Program-made: the position numbers and the translations under genes
Notes under the pieces: generated by a model
What the model was told of the DNA's origin: nothing
Seen by the model: the letters and a program-made list of their open reading frames with translations, nothing else
Databases searched by the model: none
Shown here: piece after piece, positions 18,011 to 27,674 of the stretch
Layout of the letters: every line of letters starts with the position of its first letter
Numbering within the stretch: the first letter of the stretch is position 1
DNA from: Rhizobium sp. BK376
GTDB lineage: Bacteria > Pseudomonadota > Alphaproteobacteria > Rhizobiales > Rhizobiaceae
Assembly: GCF_004341625.1 (NCBI RefSeq)
Contig: NZ_SLZG01000007.1
Span: forward strand, 219,232-283,231
Length of the DNA stretch: 64,000 bases
Reading direction: 5' to 3'

Positions 18011-18819
18011 TATTCCTCTTTCTCGGGAATTTCCCGAGCTTCGGGACGTTGTCCCGCAAACGACAGAATGAACAGCAGCATGAAGGCAAAGCAGAGAGCT
18101 GCGAGCGATACGGCTACGGCGACACTCGCATTGCGCTTGCCGATCTCGTTGATGATGACCTGAAGCGTCTCGAAACTGAGAAGCGAAGAGATCGTGAATT
18201 CCCCAAGGACAAGGGCGACCGAGATAAGCGCGGCGGCAAGCAGAGCGCCGCGGATATTGGGTACGACGATCCGCCAGATCACGCCGTTCCAGGAACTGCC
18301 GAAGACGCGCGCCGCCTCGGACAAGGTCACCAGATCGAGCGTATCGAGCCCGGAGGCGATGGCACGATAATTATAGGGCAGAACCAGGATGACGTAGATG
18401 AAGGTGAGCGTTAGCGGGGATTCGCTGACGAACCGACCGACGAGACCATAGACCGGCCCAAGCCCGACGACGAGAACAATGGCCGGCACGGTCAGCGGCA
18501 AAAGACAAATGAATTCCAGCACACGGTTGAGGCCGGGCCGTTTCAGCCGCACCAGGATCATCGTTGGCACCAGCAAGGCCAGCGCCAGCAACACTGTTAA
18601 CGCCGCAAGTTCGAGCTGAAGGATGATGGCGCCCAGGAGATCAGGGTTTGTGCCGATTTCCGCCCAGGCCGCCAATGTGCGCTGGCCGCCCGGACCGCGG
18701 GTGGAGAATTCGAACATCGCCAGCATCGGCAGCAGGAGATAGCCCAATACCGAGAAAAGGATTACCAGCCGAAGGGTCGCTTCGCCCCTTCTCGCGCGCG
18801 CTCGATCAATGCTCGTCAT
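18010..18819 (-). CDS. ABC transporter permease, second subunit
   Basis: A 269-residue inner-membrane protein with six predicted helices. The conserved cytoplasmic loop has SEAARVFGSSWNGVIWRIVVP, matching the EAA motif of binding-protein-dependent permeases of the PotC type. ATG 18819 overlaps the stop of the first permease as ATGA; an in-frame GTG at 18828 is less likely. It is immediately followed by the ATPase gene. Confidence 0.92.
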   Translation of the reverse strand: MTSIDRARARRGEATLRLVILFSVLGYLLLPMLAMFEFSTRGPGGQRTLAAWAEIGTNPDLLGAIILQLELAALTVLLALALLVPTMILVRLKRPGLNRVLEFICLLPLTVPAIVLVVGLGPVYGLVGRFVSESPLTLTFIYVILVLPYNYRAIASGLDTLDLVTLSEAARVFGSSWNGVIWRIVVPNIRGALLAAALISVALVLGEFTISSLLSFETLQVIINEIGKRNASVAVAVSLAALCFAFMLLFILSFAGQRPEAREIPEKEE

Positions 18820-19757
18820 GCAAGCCACCGGCTAGTTCTGGCCTTGAGCAGCGCGTAAAGAACAGTGGTTGTCACAACGATGATGATCATGCCGAACGCC
18901 AGCGCTGCTCCGAGATTTTCCTGGCCCAGCATGACTTCGCTGGTCAGGAAGGTTCCGATACGCAGGGTCACCAGCGGATCGGCCTGTGAAAGCAGGGCCG
19001 CGGCCGTGGAGTAAGCGGAAAAAGCATTGGCGAAAAGCAGGAGCGTGGCGCCGGCAAAGGACGGCCAGAGAATGGGCAGCCCGACATGCCGCCAATAAGC
19101 GAGACTGCCGCCCCCCAGCGTCTCGCAGGCTTCGCGCCATTGCGGGCGCAGACCCTCGATTGCGGGCAGAAACACGATGACCATCAGGGGTATCTGGAAA
19201 TAGGTGTAGACCAGCGCTAGGCCCGGGAGCGAATAGAGCCATTGGCCCCAGGCAAAGATATCAACGCTCATCTGCTGCTTCAGGAATAGCGTGATGAAAC
19301 CGTTGAAGCCGAATGTGGCAAGGAAAGCGAATGCCAGCATGACGCCACCAAACTGCGCCAGCGTGCCGGATGCTGCAAGGATGGCACGGCGCAGGAGGCC
19401 GTGGCGTGGGCCGGTTGCGACAGCCCAGGAGAGCATCCCGCCCAGAACAGCGCCGGCAACCGCTGTTATCGCCGACAACATGATCGACAGCGTGAAGACG
19501 CGCAGGTTCTGATTGGAAACCGCATCGATCAGATTGTGTAGGGTGAAGGCGCCTTCGGATGTTTGGAAGGCGCCTTTTACGACGACGACAGTCGGCCAGA
19601 AGAGGAACAGCGAAACAAAAATGAAAAAAGGCAGAACGCCGAGTTGATCAAGGCCGAAGCTGCGCTGCACCGGCGCCTTCCGTGCCGGTGCAGTTTGCGC
19701 GGATGCCGCGCCCCCGCCAGGGAGCGCGAAACGCGTTTGCGGCTTGCCTGCTGTCAT
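18816..19757 (-). CDS. ABC transporter permease, first subunit
   Basis: A 313-residue PotB-like permease with a proline/alanine-rich cytoplasmic N terminus and six helices starting at LPFFIFVSLFLFWPTVVVV. The EAA loop reads REACETLGGGSLAYWRHVGLP. The start ATG at 19757 lies inside the present end of the binding-protein gene. The original layout was probably an ATGA overlap that was changed by a frameshift in the upstream gene. Forms the translocation pore with the second permease. Confidence 0.92.
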   Translation of the reverse strand: MTAGKPQTRFALPGGGAASAQTAPARKAPVQRSFGLDQLGVLPFFIFVSLFLFWPTVVVVKGAFQTSEGAFTLHNLIDAVSNQNLRVFTLSIMLSAITAVAGAVLGGMLSWAVATGPRHGLLRRAILAASGTLAQFGGVMLAFAFLATFGFNGFITLFLKQQMSVDIFAWGQWLYSLPGLALVYTYFQIPLMVIVFLPAIEGLRPQWREACETLGGGSLAYWRHVGLPILWPSFAGATLLLFANAFSAYSTAAALLSQADPLVTLRIGTFLTSEVMLGQENLGAALAFGMIIIVVTTTVLYALLKARTSRWLA

Positions 19758-20889
19758 TGGACCGCCTGATCCAATGCTCCTTAAGGTAATCCTGCGCCTT
19801 CTTGAGCTGATCCTGGGTCAGGACGACAGGCTTTCCTTCAACCTGCGGAAGCTGGCCGACCGCAGTCTTGTCCACGGTGCCTGCTTTGGTCATGGCATCG
19901 AGGCGTACCGGACGGGCAAAGCCCTGAAGCCAGATATTCTGGCCTTCGTCGGAATAGAGGAATTCCTCCCAAAGGCGTGCAGCGGCCGGATGCGGCGCAT
20001 CCTTGTTGATCGCCTGCACATAGTAGGCGCCGACCGGTCCGCCCGGCGGAACCACGACCTTCCAGTCGATCGAGCCCTTTAGCGTCTTCGATTGCGCCAG
20101 GTTCAGATATTCCCAGTCGATGACGACAGGAGTCTGCCCGGAGGCAATGGTGGCGGGGGTCGGATCGACGGGAAGCATGTTGCCGGACTGGTGCAGCTTC
20201 TTGAAGAAATCGACGCCCGGAGCGATGTCGTCGGCGGAGCCGCCGTTTGCGAGTGCGGCCATCATCACACCATGGAAGCCTGCCGACGCGCGCGTCGGAT
20301 TGCCGTTAAGCGCGACCTTGCCCTTGAACTCGGGCTTGAGCAGATCCGCGACGCTGGTGATCGCCGGAACCTGCTTGGCGTCATAGCCGATCGAGGCATA
20401 GCCGCCGTAATCGGCAAACCACGCGCCATTCGGGTCCTTGAGGTTGTCAGCAATGTCGTCCCATCCGGCGACCTTATAGGGCGCAAAAGTGGGTACGGCC
20501 GACAGGGCGACGTTAACACCGAGATCGAAGACGTCAGGCGCCCTGTTCTGTCCCTGCAGGCGTTTTGCGGCGTTGAGCTCGTCCTGGCTGTCCGCGTCCG
20601 GCTGGGCGCTGTTGACCTTGATGCCGTATTTGGTCTGGAAGGCCTTGATCATCTCGCCGTAATTCGCCCAGTCCGGCGGCAGCGCGATGACGTTCAGTTC
20701 ACCTTCCTTCTTGGCGGCGGCGATCAACCCGTCCATGCCGCCGAAGGCGGAGACACTGGTTGCAGCGCTGTCGGCCGATGCGGCCTCAGCGCTCTGTGGT
20801 AGGCTGGCGAGGCTGAAAGCCATTGCGACCGCCGCACACAACATGGTTGTGCCGGCGAGACTCCGGCGAAAGAATGCATGATGTTTCAT
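19648..20889 (-). CDS. ABC transporter substrate-binding protein with frameshifted C terminus
   Basis: A periplasmic solute-binding protein of family 1 (PotD/AfuA-like), 413 codons as read. The signal peptide is MKHHAFFRRSLAG...MAFSLASLPQSAEAA; later segments include AAAKKEGELNVIALP, DVFDLGVNVA and WEEFLYSDEGQNIWLQGFARP. ATG 20889 has GGGAGAAG before it. The last about 35 codons run 110 bp into the permease gene and look non-native (arginine-rich). Adding one G after CATTGG at about 19767 would give HWDQAVQ and a TGA stop overlapping the permease ATG, so a 1-bp deletion is likely. Neighbouring genes suggest a sugar-acid or related carbon source as ligand. Confidence 0.85.
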   Translation of the reverse strand: MKHHAFFRRSLAGTTMLCAAVAMAFSLASLPQSAEAASADSAATSVSAFGGMDGLIAAAKKEGELNVIALPPDWANYGEMIKAFQTKYGIKVNSAQPDADSQDELNAAKRLQGQNRAPDVFDLGVNVALSAVPTFAPYKVAGWDDIADNLKDPNGAWFADYGGYASIGYDAKQVPAITSVADLLKPEFKGKVALNGNPTRASAGFHGVMMAALANGGSADDIAPGVDFFKKLHQSGNMLPVDPTPATIASGQTPVVIDWEYLNLAQSKTLKGSIDWKVVVPPGGPVGAYYVQAINKDAPHPAAARLWEEFLYSDEGQNIWLQGFARPVRLDAMTKAGTVDKTAVGQLPQVEGKPVVLTQDQLKKAQDYLKEHWIRRSNDSRQAANAFRAPWRGRGIRANCTGTEGAGAAQLRP

Positions 20890-21182
20890 TTTTTCTTCTC
20901 CCTCTGTAGTCCTGACACCCGCCTTCTCAGAAGGCGATAGCAAGCTGGTTTTCGCTTTGATTATGTCTTTGGCCGGCATGCGAGGATGGTGAGCATGGCT
21001 GACGCCTTGTTCAGATCGCAATTGCTCATCTGCGCCGGATCATCCCCCCATGTCCGAATTCAAGCCGATGGTATGCACGTTCCGACACGACGAATAGGGC
21101 CAGTTTCGATGGATTGGCAGGCCATTTTATTTCGACCTAACATTGCCATGAAACCAATCGAAAGGAACCTCCCCGCCCCAGA

Positions 21183-22655
21183 TCAGATCCTGATCGTGAC
21201 CGATTTCGTGCGACAGTAGCTGGCCATCGCGATCAATCCCTTTTCCCGGCCGATGCCGGATTGCCGGTTGCCACCGAAGGGCGTTTCCACGCCGCCCGCG
21301 AAATACTCGTTGACGAAAACCTGGCCGGCGTCGACATCGCGCGCGATGCGATGGGCCTTGGACAGGTCTTTGGTAAAGAGACCCGCCACGAGCGCATAAT
21401 TGGTGCAGTTGGCGGCCGCGATCGCTTCCTCGGCACTATCGACGACCTGAACCGCCAGCACCGGTCCGAATATCTCTTCCTGAACGATCGGGTCGCTCCA
21501 TTCCACCGCGTCGAAAATCGTCGGTTCGAAAAACCATCCCTTGCCGGTTGCAGGATCTGCCGTCTCGTTACCGCCGGTCACGACTTCGACCCCGCGTGCC
21601 TTGGCTCCCGCGACATAGGATGCGATCTTGTTCAGATGCTCCTTCGAATTGATCGCGCCGAAGTTGACCCCTTCCGTCAGTCCGTGGCCGATCTTCAGCT
21701 TTCGGGCTCGCGCCACCAGTCGCTCAATGAATTCAGCATGGATCGAGCGCTCGATGACCAGACGCGAGCCGGCGGAGCAAATCTGGCCGGCATTTTCGAA
21801 GATGGCGCCGATGACATTGTCCAGCGCCAGATCGATATCCGCATCGGCCAGCACGATATTGGGAGACTTGCCGCCGAGCTCCAGCGTCACCGAAGCGATA
21901 TTCTGCGCCGCCGATTTCATGACGTTGATGCCCGTCACGGTCGAGCCAGTAAACGTCACATGGCGGACATCGGGATGGGAGACGAGCGGAGCGCCGGCCG
22001 AAATCCCGGTCCCGGTCACTACATTGCAGACGCCCTGCGGCAGACCCGCCTGAACGAGAATTTCTGCCAGCAGCAATGCGGTCAGAGGCGTTTGCTCGGC
22101 GGGCTTCACCACGGCGGTGCAGCCGGCTGCGAGCGCCGGCGCGATCGAGCGGGAGGCCGTCGACAGTGGGTAGTTCCAGGGAACGATGTGGGCGGTGACA
22201 CCGACCGGTTCTTCGATGGAATAGGATGTGTAATCAGGCCCCAGCGGATACGCCTTGCCCTCCTGCTTGTCGGCTGCGCCGGCGTAGTATTCGAAGGCCC
22301 GCGCGGAGCCGCGAACGTCGCCGCGCGCCTCATCCAGCGTCTTGCCGCTGTCCAGCACCTCGGCGCGCGCCAGGCGCTCGATATTCTCGCGGATCAGCCC
22401 GGCAGCGCGCATCAGGATACGTCCGCGCTCGGCCGGTAGTGACTTTCCCCACACGGTCTCCTGCGCCCGCCGTGCAGAGGCAACGGCATCGGCAACATCT
22501 TCGGCCGTTCCCGCTGCAAACCGCGAATGCGGCTCGGCCTTCCCGGGATCGAAGGTCTCCATCAGATTGCCCGCCGCCGGCTTGCGCCATGCGCCGTCGA
22601 TGAAATGGCCTGATGGCCATTCTTCGGTCGCTATGCCGGAGGATTGAATTGTCAT
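21183..22655 (-). CDS. Aldehyde dehydrogenase, NAD(P)-dependent
   Basis: A 490-residue enzyme of usual ALDH length. Visible motifs: PWNYPLSTASRSIAPALAAG (coenzyme site), KPAEQTPLTALLLAE, FTGSTVTG, the catalytic glutamate in TLELGGKSP, the catalytic cysteine in NAGQICSAGSR, and EEIFGPVLAV near the C terminus. Oxidises an aldehyde to the acid. The ATG overlaps the stop of the enolase-superfamily gene (ATGA), so the two are coupled and probably catalyse successive steps of one catabolic pathway. Confidence 0.94.
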   Translation of the reverse strand: MTIQSSGIATEEWPSGHFIDGAWRKPAAGNLMETFDPGKAEPHSRFAAGTAEDVADAVASARRAQETVWGKSLPAERGRILMRAAGLIRENIERLARAEVLDSGKTLDEARGDVRGSARAFEYYAGAADKQEGKAYPLGPDYTSYSIEEPVGVTAHIVPWNYPLSTASRSIAPALAAGCTAVVKPAEQTPLTALLLAEILVQAGLPQGVCNVVTGTGISAGAPLVSHPDVRHVTFTGSTVTGINVMKSAAQNIASVTLELGGKSPNIVLADADIDLALDNVIGAIFENAGQICSAGSRLVIERSIHAEFIERLVARARKLKIGHGLTEGVNFGAINSKEHLNKIASYVAGAKARGVEVVTGGNETADPATGKGWFFEPTIFDAVEWSDPIVQEEIFGPVLAVQVVDSAEEAIAAANCTNYALVAGLFTKDLSKAHRIARDVDAGQVFVNEYFAGGVETPFGGNRQSGIGREKGLIAMASYCRTKSVTIRI

Positions 22656-23758
22656 TGTTCAGCCTCGCTCACCTGATAGCTGGATTTTGCAAGCCATTCC
22701 GGATCGATCTCGATGCCCCAGCCGGGCGCGTCCGTCACCGTGACCATGCCATCTTCCACCATGTAAGGCGACTTGACGAAAAGCCCATCCTGCCAGGGAT
22801 AGTAGTCCGCCCCTTCGATGGAGAATTCCAGATATTTGGCGCCGCCATCGATGGCGCGAAGCAGATGCATGGTGAAGAGCGTGACCAGGCCAAGATTGGC
22901 GCTGTGCGGCGTCACCGGCAAACCGGCAGCCTTTGCCATGGCGCAGACCCGCAGGGTGCGGCTGATGCCTCCGAGATAGAGGATGTCAGGCTGGACGATG
23001 TCGACTGCGCGCATCTCGATCATATGTCGCCAGGTCGCAATCTCGCAATCCTGCTCGCCGCCGGTTACCGCGATGTCGAGAGCGTCGGTGACTTCTTTCG
23101 TCTGTTCGAGTTCCCAATAGAGGCAGGGCTCTTCGAAGTGCTCGATGCCGTTATCCTGCAGCATCCGCCCGACTTCGATGGCCCGCTTGGGACTAAAACC
23201 GCTGTTGGCGTCCACCAGCAGCGCCACGTCATCACCCAGTGACTTGCGGATCGTCGGAACGATCTCTTCTGTCCGGCCTGGCCACTCGTCGACGTCGTGG
23301 CCATATTCCGCAGCGACGCGGAATTTGAAGGCATCGAAACCGAACTGGTCACGCAGGCGCTGAAACCGTTCGGCCTCCTGCTTGGGCGTGATGTCGCGTT
23401 TCATAGAGGACGCATAGGCGCGCAGCTTGCCAGGCGAGCCGCCAAGCAGGCTGGCGACGGGAAGGCCGGCGGCCTTTCCGCGCAAGTCCCAGATCGCCGT
23501 ATCGAGACCGCCAAGCGCCCGCTTCATGTAGGACCCGGGAAATTTGTGCTCCCGCTCGATCGTCCGCTCCGTCAGGGCATCAATATCATCGAACTCGACA
23601 CCCAGGACATGCGGGGCGACCTGACGATGGAGGACGGTCGAGGTGATATCGGAATTGTAGGTGGATACCTGCCCGATCCCTTCGGCACCATCGTCGGCCG
23701 TGATACGAACGAAGCCGACAAAAGGCGTTGAGAATGTTTCTATGCGTTTTATCTTCAC
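22652..23758 (-). CDS. Mandelate racemase/muconate lactonizing enzyme family protein
   Basis: A 368-residue enolase-superfamily enzyme: capping-domain start VKIKRIETF, then a TIM barrel. The second-strand base motif is K-F-R (FDAFKFRV), where KxK is common; metal ligands are seen in VDANSGF, FEEP and GGEQD; the seventh/eighth-strand region has PHSANLG with the candidate histidine base and KYLEFS. Such enzymes dehydrate or epimerise sugar acids and related carboxylates. The GTG at 23758 is preferred: GAGGAGA lies just upstream, and residues before it look non-coding. Coupled to the aldehyde dehydrogenase; divergent from the MocR-type regulator. Confidence 0.87.
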   Translation of the reverse strand: MKIKRIETFSTPFVGFVRITADDGAEGIGQVSTYNSDITSTVLHRQVAPHVLGVEFDDIDALTERTIEREHKFPGSYMKRALGGLDTAIWDLRGKAAGLPVASLLGGSPGKLRAYASSMKRDITPKQEAERFQRLRDQFGFDAFKFRVAAEYGHDVDEWPGRTEEIVPTIRKSLGDDVALLVDANSGFSPKRAIEVGRMLQDNGIEHFEEPCLYWELEQTKEVTDALDIAVTGGEQDCEIATWRHMIEMRAVDIVQPDILYLGGISRTLRVCAMAKAAGLPVTPHSANLGLVTLFTMHLLRAIDGGAKYLEFSIEGADYYPWQDGLFVKSPYMVEDGMVTVTDAPGWGIEIDPEWLAKSSYQVSEAEQ

Positions 23759-24015
23759 GTTCGGTCTCCTCGAAACAGCCCGACTGAAAGCCTCCTGTCC
23801 CTCGTACCGAACATCGAGAAAAGCGGTTAGGTCCACTTTCGAAAAACGGCGTAGCCGGTCTAGTGTGGAGATCCGCGATGGGGCACGGGGCTGCGCTTAG
23901 AGATCGGACTTCGGGGGATCGGCGTCGCGGATGAGACCGCAATTCGACCTGAAACGGCGATAGCTTCCGTCCTCGAAGTGATTTGTGAAATGAAGCAAGG
24001 TGGAAGACGCCGGAC

Positions 24016-25512
24016 ATGGTGAAGAGATCATCGGGTGAACTGCTATTCTCCATCGCCGTTGATCGCTCGGTCGATAAGTCCATCACCACGCAGGTCTATG
24101 GCGCAATGCATCAGATGATCCTGTCGGGCGATCTGGCGGCCGGCAAACGGTTGCCCTCGACGCGCATCCTTGCAAAGGAACTGGGCATTTCGCGAACAAC
24201 GGCCATGGCGGTCTTCGAGCGCCTGACGTCAGAAGGCCTTATCGAGTCCCGAACGGGTTCGGGTTCATATATTTCGAGCACGGCGGGTGCAGCCCGACCC
24301 AGACAGCCACTTCTGGTCGATGCGCCGGGCCTGCCGATGTCAGCAACGTTGGCGGATATTATCTCGGATGCCTCGCCGCGCTTTCTCCAGCGGTTGTCGC
24401 ATCCGCAGACGCCACGGCCTTTCGCAACGGGACTGCCGGATTTCAAGGCTTTTCCGCTCGCCACGTGGGCGCGCCTGACGGCAAAACATTGGCGCGAGCC
24501 CCGCGACCAGATTATGGGATATTCCGATCCGGAAGGCGATCCTCACCTGAGAGCGGTGCTCGCAGAACATCTTCGTTCGAACCGAGGCATATCCTGTGAC
24601 CCCGAGCAGATATTCATCGTCAACGGGGCCCAACAGGCATTCGACCTGATCGGGCGCATGCTTCTGAACCCCGGCGATTTCGTCTGGTTCGAGAACCCCG
24701 GTGCGATCGGCGCCCGCAACAGTCTGATCGCCTGCGGCGCACGCATGGTTCCGGTTCCGGTCGACGCCGAAGGCCTGTCCGTCGCCGAGGGATTGCGCCT
24801 TGCGCCAAATTTCCGATTGGCCTTCGTGACCCCATCGCATCAACATCCGATGGGCGTGGAAATGAGCCTGGAGCGCAGGGCCGAACTTCTGGCGGCGGCG
24901 ATCAGGCACCAGGCTTGGATCATCGAAGACGATTATGACGGAGAGTTCAGGTACGATAACAGGCCCCTGCCAACCCTGAAAAGTGGAGACGCAGGAGAGC
25001 GAGTGATTTATGTCGGAACGTTCTCCAAGACGATGTTCCCGTCTCTCAGGCTCGGATTCTATATCGTCCCAAAACCATTGGCTTCTGTGTTCAAGCGAAT
25101 TTCCGGTGCATTTCTTCAGGGCGTGCCATCAAGTATTCAAGCGGTCATGGCCGCCTTTATCGAGGAGGGACACTTCGCGACCCATCTTCGGCGCATGCGC
25201 GAAATCTATGCCGAACGCCACGCCGCATTCCATGATGCCGCACAGCGCCATCTCGGAGGGCTTTTGGACGTGAAACGATCCGTCGCCGGATTTCATGTCG
25301 TGGGAAACTTCGCCTCGCCCGCGATGGACGAAGACAAGATCACGAGCGACGCCGCAAATGCCGGCCTTGTCGTTTCGCCCATCAGCCGCTTCTGCATCGA
25401 TCAGGCGAACGTTGAGCGCGGTCTTGTTCTGGGCGTCAGCGCAATCGACACGCGCATGATAGAAGAAGGTGTGCGGACGCTGGCACGCGTGCTGGAGGCC
25501 AATCGCGGTTGA
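24016..25512 (+). CDS. MocR-type regulator (GntR HTH plus aminotransferase domain)
   Basis: A 498-residue fusion. Residues about 20-90 form a GntR winged helix (QVYGAMHQMILSGDLAAGKRLPST... ELGISRTTAMAVFERL, read in parts). From about residue 130 a fold-type I aminotransferase domain follows, with GYSDPEGDPHLRAVLA, the EDDYDGEFRYD strand and the PLP lysine in GTFSKTMFPSLRLG. MocR proteins bind PLP adducts and usually regulate adjacent genes. It is divergent from the enolase-ALDH operon across 257 bp and likely controls that operon. Confidence 0.9.
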   Translation: MVKRSSGELLFSIAVDRSVDKSITTQVYGAMHQMILSGDLAAGKRLPSTRILAKELGISRTTAMAVFERLTSEGLIESRTGSGSYISSTAGAARPRQPLLVDAPGLPMSATLADIISDASPRFLQRLSHPQTPRPFATGLPDFKAFPLATWARLTAKHWREPRDQIMGYSDPEGDPHLRAVLAEHLRSNRGISCDPEQIFIVNGAQQAFDLIGRMLLNPGDFVWFENPGAIGARNSLIACGARMVPVPVDAEGLSVAEGLRLAPNFRLAFVTPSHQHPMGVEMSLERRAELLAAAIRHQAWIIEDDYDGEFRYDNRPLPTLKSGDAGERVIYVGTFSKTMFPSLRLGFYIVPKPLASVFKRISGAFLQGVPSSIQAVMAAFIEEGHFATHLRRMREIYAERHAAFHDAAQRHLGGLLDVKRSVAGFHVVGNFASPAMDEDKITSDAANAGLVVSPISRFCIDQANVERGLVLGVSAIDTRMIEEGVRTLARVLEANRG

Positions 25513-25541
25513 TCAACAAGCCTGTCCTATCGGCGCTCTAC

Positions 25542-27158
25542 CTACCGAATGTCTTCCAGGATCATTGCGGCGCCTTTTTCCGCCACCATCAATGTCGGCG
25601 TATTGGTGTTGCCTGACGTCACATTGGGAAAAACCGACGCATCGATCACGCGCAATCGATCGATCCCGTGAACCCGCAAACGCGCATCCACCACACTCGT
25701 CCCGTCGGCCGGTCCCATGCGGCACGTGCAGGACGCGTGGAAAACGCTTCCCGACCGAGCGCGTATATCGGCGATGATGTCCTGCTCGTTCTGAACATCC
25801 TTTCCGGGCGTCATTTCGTCGATAATGACGGCCTGCATTGCCGGCTGCTCGGCGATGCGGCGGATAAGCCGCACGCTGGCGAGCATGGACTGTATGTCCT
25901 CGGGCGTCGCGAGGTAGTTCGGCTCGATGACCGGGGATGCCTTGATATCGGGCGATCCGATTTCGATCGATCCTCGGCTCGTTGGCCGGCAAGGCTGGAT
26001 GCCGATGAAGAACCCCGGAAACGGATCCGGCATCGTCAGGCGGCGAACGCCCGGCGTCGGCTTGCTGTAGCTGACGGGCGAGAAATAGAGCTGCGTGTCC
26101 ACATGCTCCTGATCAGGGCTGGATTTGACGAAGCCGCCCGCCTGATTGACGCTCAGCGACAGCGGCCCGTCGCGGAACAGGACGTATCGCGCGCCGAGCA
26201 TGACACGGCCTGACCAGGGACGGAGAAGCGAATTGAGCGTGGGTCTGCGCGAGCGATAGAGATAGTCGATGCCCAGATGATCCTGAAGATTTCGACCGAC
26301 CGCCGGCATGTCCTTGACGACGGGCTTGCCGAATTTCTGGAGAAGCGCACCAGGACCGATGCCCGAATGCTGGAGAAGCGTCGGAGACTGGACCGCTCCT
26401 GCCGCCAGGATGACCTCGCGGTCGGCGAGAACCTGTCGTCTCTCATTCCCCTCCTCGAACTCGACTCCGATTGCGGTCTGTCCATCGAAGAGGATGCGTG
26501 TGACGAGAGCCTTGGTGATGACCTTCAAATTGGGCCGGCGGGACGCCGGATGGAGGAAGGCCGTGGCCGACGACACGCGAAAGCCGTTCCTGGCGCTGAT
26601 CTGATAGACCGAGATGCCTTCCTGTTTTTCGCCGTTATAATCCACGGTGCGCTCGAAACCTGCCTGTTCGGCTGCCCGGAGCCAGTCACCACAGAGTGGA
26701 TGCACGGCAGGCGCCATATCGGTGACGAAGACCTCGCCCTTGTCTCCCCGCCAGGCGTCCCCGCCCCGTTCGAACGTTTCTATGGATTTGAAGTAGGGAA
26801 GAACATCATCCCAGCCCCAGCCGACATTGCCAGCCGCGCGCCAATCCTCGAAATCGTTGCGCTGGCCGCGCACATATACCATCGCGTTGATGGATGACGA
26901 GCCTCCCAACACCTTGCCCCTAGGCCAATAGCTCGTGCGTCCGGCCAACGCGTCCTGCGGCCCGGTTTCGAAACGCCAATTCACCGCTGGATTATAAAAA
27001 CTATGTCCGTATCCGATCGGCATGCGGATCATGAACCGACGATCGCTACCGCCGGCCTCGAGCAGCAGCACACGAAACCGTCCCGATTCCGTCAGGCGAT
27101 TTGCAAGCAGACAACCGGCTGACCCTGCGCCAATGATGATGAAATCAAAATCTGCCAA
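25542..27158 (-). CDS. GMC family FAD-dependent oxidoreductase
   Basis: A 538-residue flavoprotein: FAD motif IIIGAGSAGCLLANRL at the N terminus, the GMC signature PRGKVLGGSSSINAMVYVRG, the second signature GAVQSPTLLQHSGIGP, and C-terminal FHASCTCRMGP and NVTSGNTNTPTLMVAE with the active-site His/Asn pair. This is the choline/alcohol dehydrogenase subfamily. It converges with the MocR-type regulator. Substrate is unknown; context suggests an alcohol or polyol oxidised in the same catabolic island. Confidence 0.93.
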   Translation of the reverse strand: MADFDFIIIGAGSAGCLLANRLTESGRFRVLLLEAGGSDRRFMIRMPIGYGHSFYNPAVNWRFETGPQDALAGRTSYWPRGKVLGGSSSINAMVYVRGQRNDFEDWRAAGNVGWGWDDVLPYFKSIETFERGGDAWRGDKGEVFVTDMAPAVHPLCGDWLRAAEQAGFERTVDYNGEKQEGISVYQISARNGFRVSSATAFLHPASRRPNLKVITKALVTRILFDGQTAIGVEFEEGNERRQVLADREVILAAGAVQSPTLLQHSGIGPGALLQKFGKPVVKDMPAVGRNLQDHLGIDYLYRSRRPTLNSLLRPWSGRVMLGARYVLFRDGPLSLSVNQAGGFVKSSPDQEHVDTQLYFSPVSYSKPTPGVRRLTMPDPFPGFFIGIQPCRPTSRGSIEIGSPDIKASPVIEPNYLATPEDIQSMLASVRLIRRIAEQPAMQAVIIDEMTPGKDVQNEQDIIADIRARSGSVFHASCTCRMGPADGTSVVDARLRVHGIDRLRVIDASVFPNVTSGNTNTPTLMVAEKGAAMILEDIR

Positions 27159-27341
27159 TTCCGTCCCCTATGCTCTCACTCCTCGATTTAGCATGTGACG
27201 AAATGGTGGGGGTGAGCCATTTCCGGAACGTTATAAAGCCAATCCCGTGGCGACTTCCGCCACGGTGACTCCTTCAGGAAGTCGCAACCTCCGCAGCGCC
27301 CGGCGGGACTTCGAAATGATCAGGCCGGCTACGTGCCCATT

Positions 27342-27366
27342 GGAACGTGCCGTTAAGTCAAGCGTT
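27342..27366 (+). promoter_or_regulatory. EcfG/RpoE2-type stress promoter
   Basis: GGAAC (27342-27346), 16 bases, then CGTT (27363-27366): an exact match to the general-stress consensus GGAAC-N16/17-CGTT. It lies 22 bp upstream of the ATG of a small membrane-protein gene at 27389. Confidence 0.7.
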
Positions 27367-27388
27367 CCTTCGCCAGAAGGATACGAAG

Positions 27389-27595
27389 ATGCCAATTGCA
27401 AAACTTTACCATTTGAACCGCAAAGCCGTCTGGATGCTGATCCTTGTCATCGGGGCGACGACCGCCGGTGTCGCCTCGTGGTACATCCATCTCAAGCCCC
27501 GCAAAGCTGACGATGCACCCTCCGGAATCTTGGCCACGGCACCCGCTGCGGCTCCAAGACGCCTCAATGCCGACGGCGCGCCGATGTCTGATTGA
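27389..27595 (+). CDS. Small membrane protein under stress promoter
   Basis: A 68-residue protein with a basic N terminus, one hydrophobic helix (AVWMLILVIGATTAGVASWYI) and a soluble Ala/Pro-rich tail. The ribosome site is GAAGGATACGAAG. The exact EcfG-type promoter just upstream supports a real, stress-induced gene. The helix followed by an Ala/Pro-rich stretch also resembles the start of a membrane-fusion (HlyD/RND adaptor) protein, so a truncated remnant cannot be excluded. Confidence 0.55.
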   Translation: MPIAKLYHLNRKAVWMLILVIGATTAGVASWYIHLKPRKADDAPSGILATAPAAAPRRLNADGAPMSD

Positions 27596-27674
27596 GTGGC
27601 GAAATCTTCGATTTGTTTGGTTTAGAGCGACGGTGAGGCTAAGGCCTCATTCGCCCTCTATCTTCGCTGAATCC

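Noticed and set aside
16988..18163. Plus-strand 391-codon frame across the ABC ATPase and permease genes
   Set aside because: It crosses two well-supported minus-strand genes and has no recognisable domain.
21261..22439. Plus-strand 392-codon frame opposite the aldehyde dehydrogenase
   Set aside because: Antisense shadow; no motif and no start signal.
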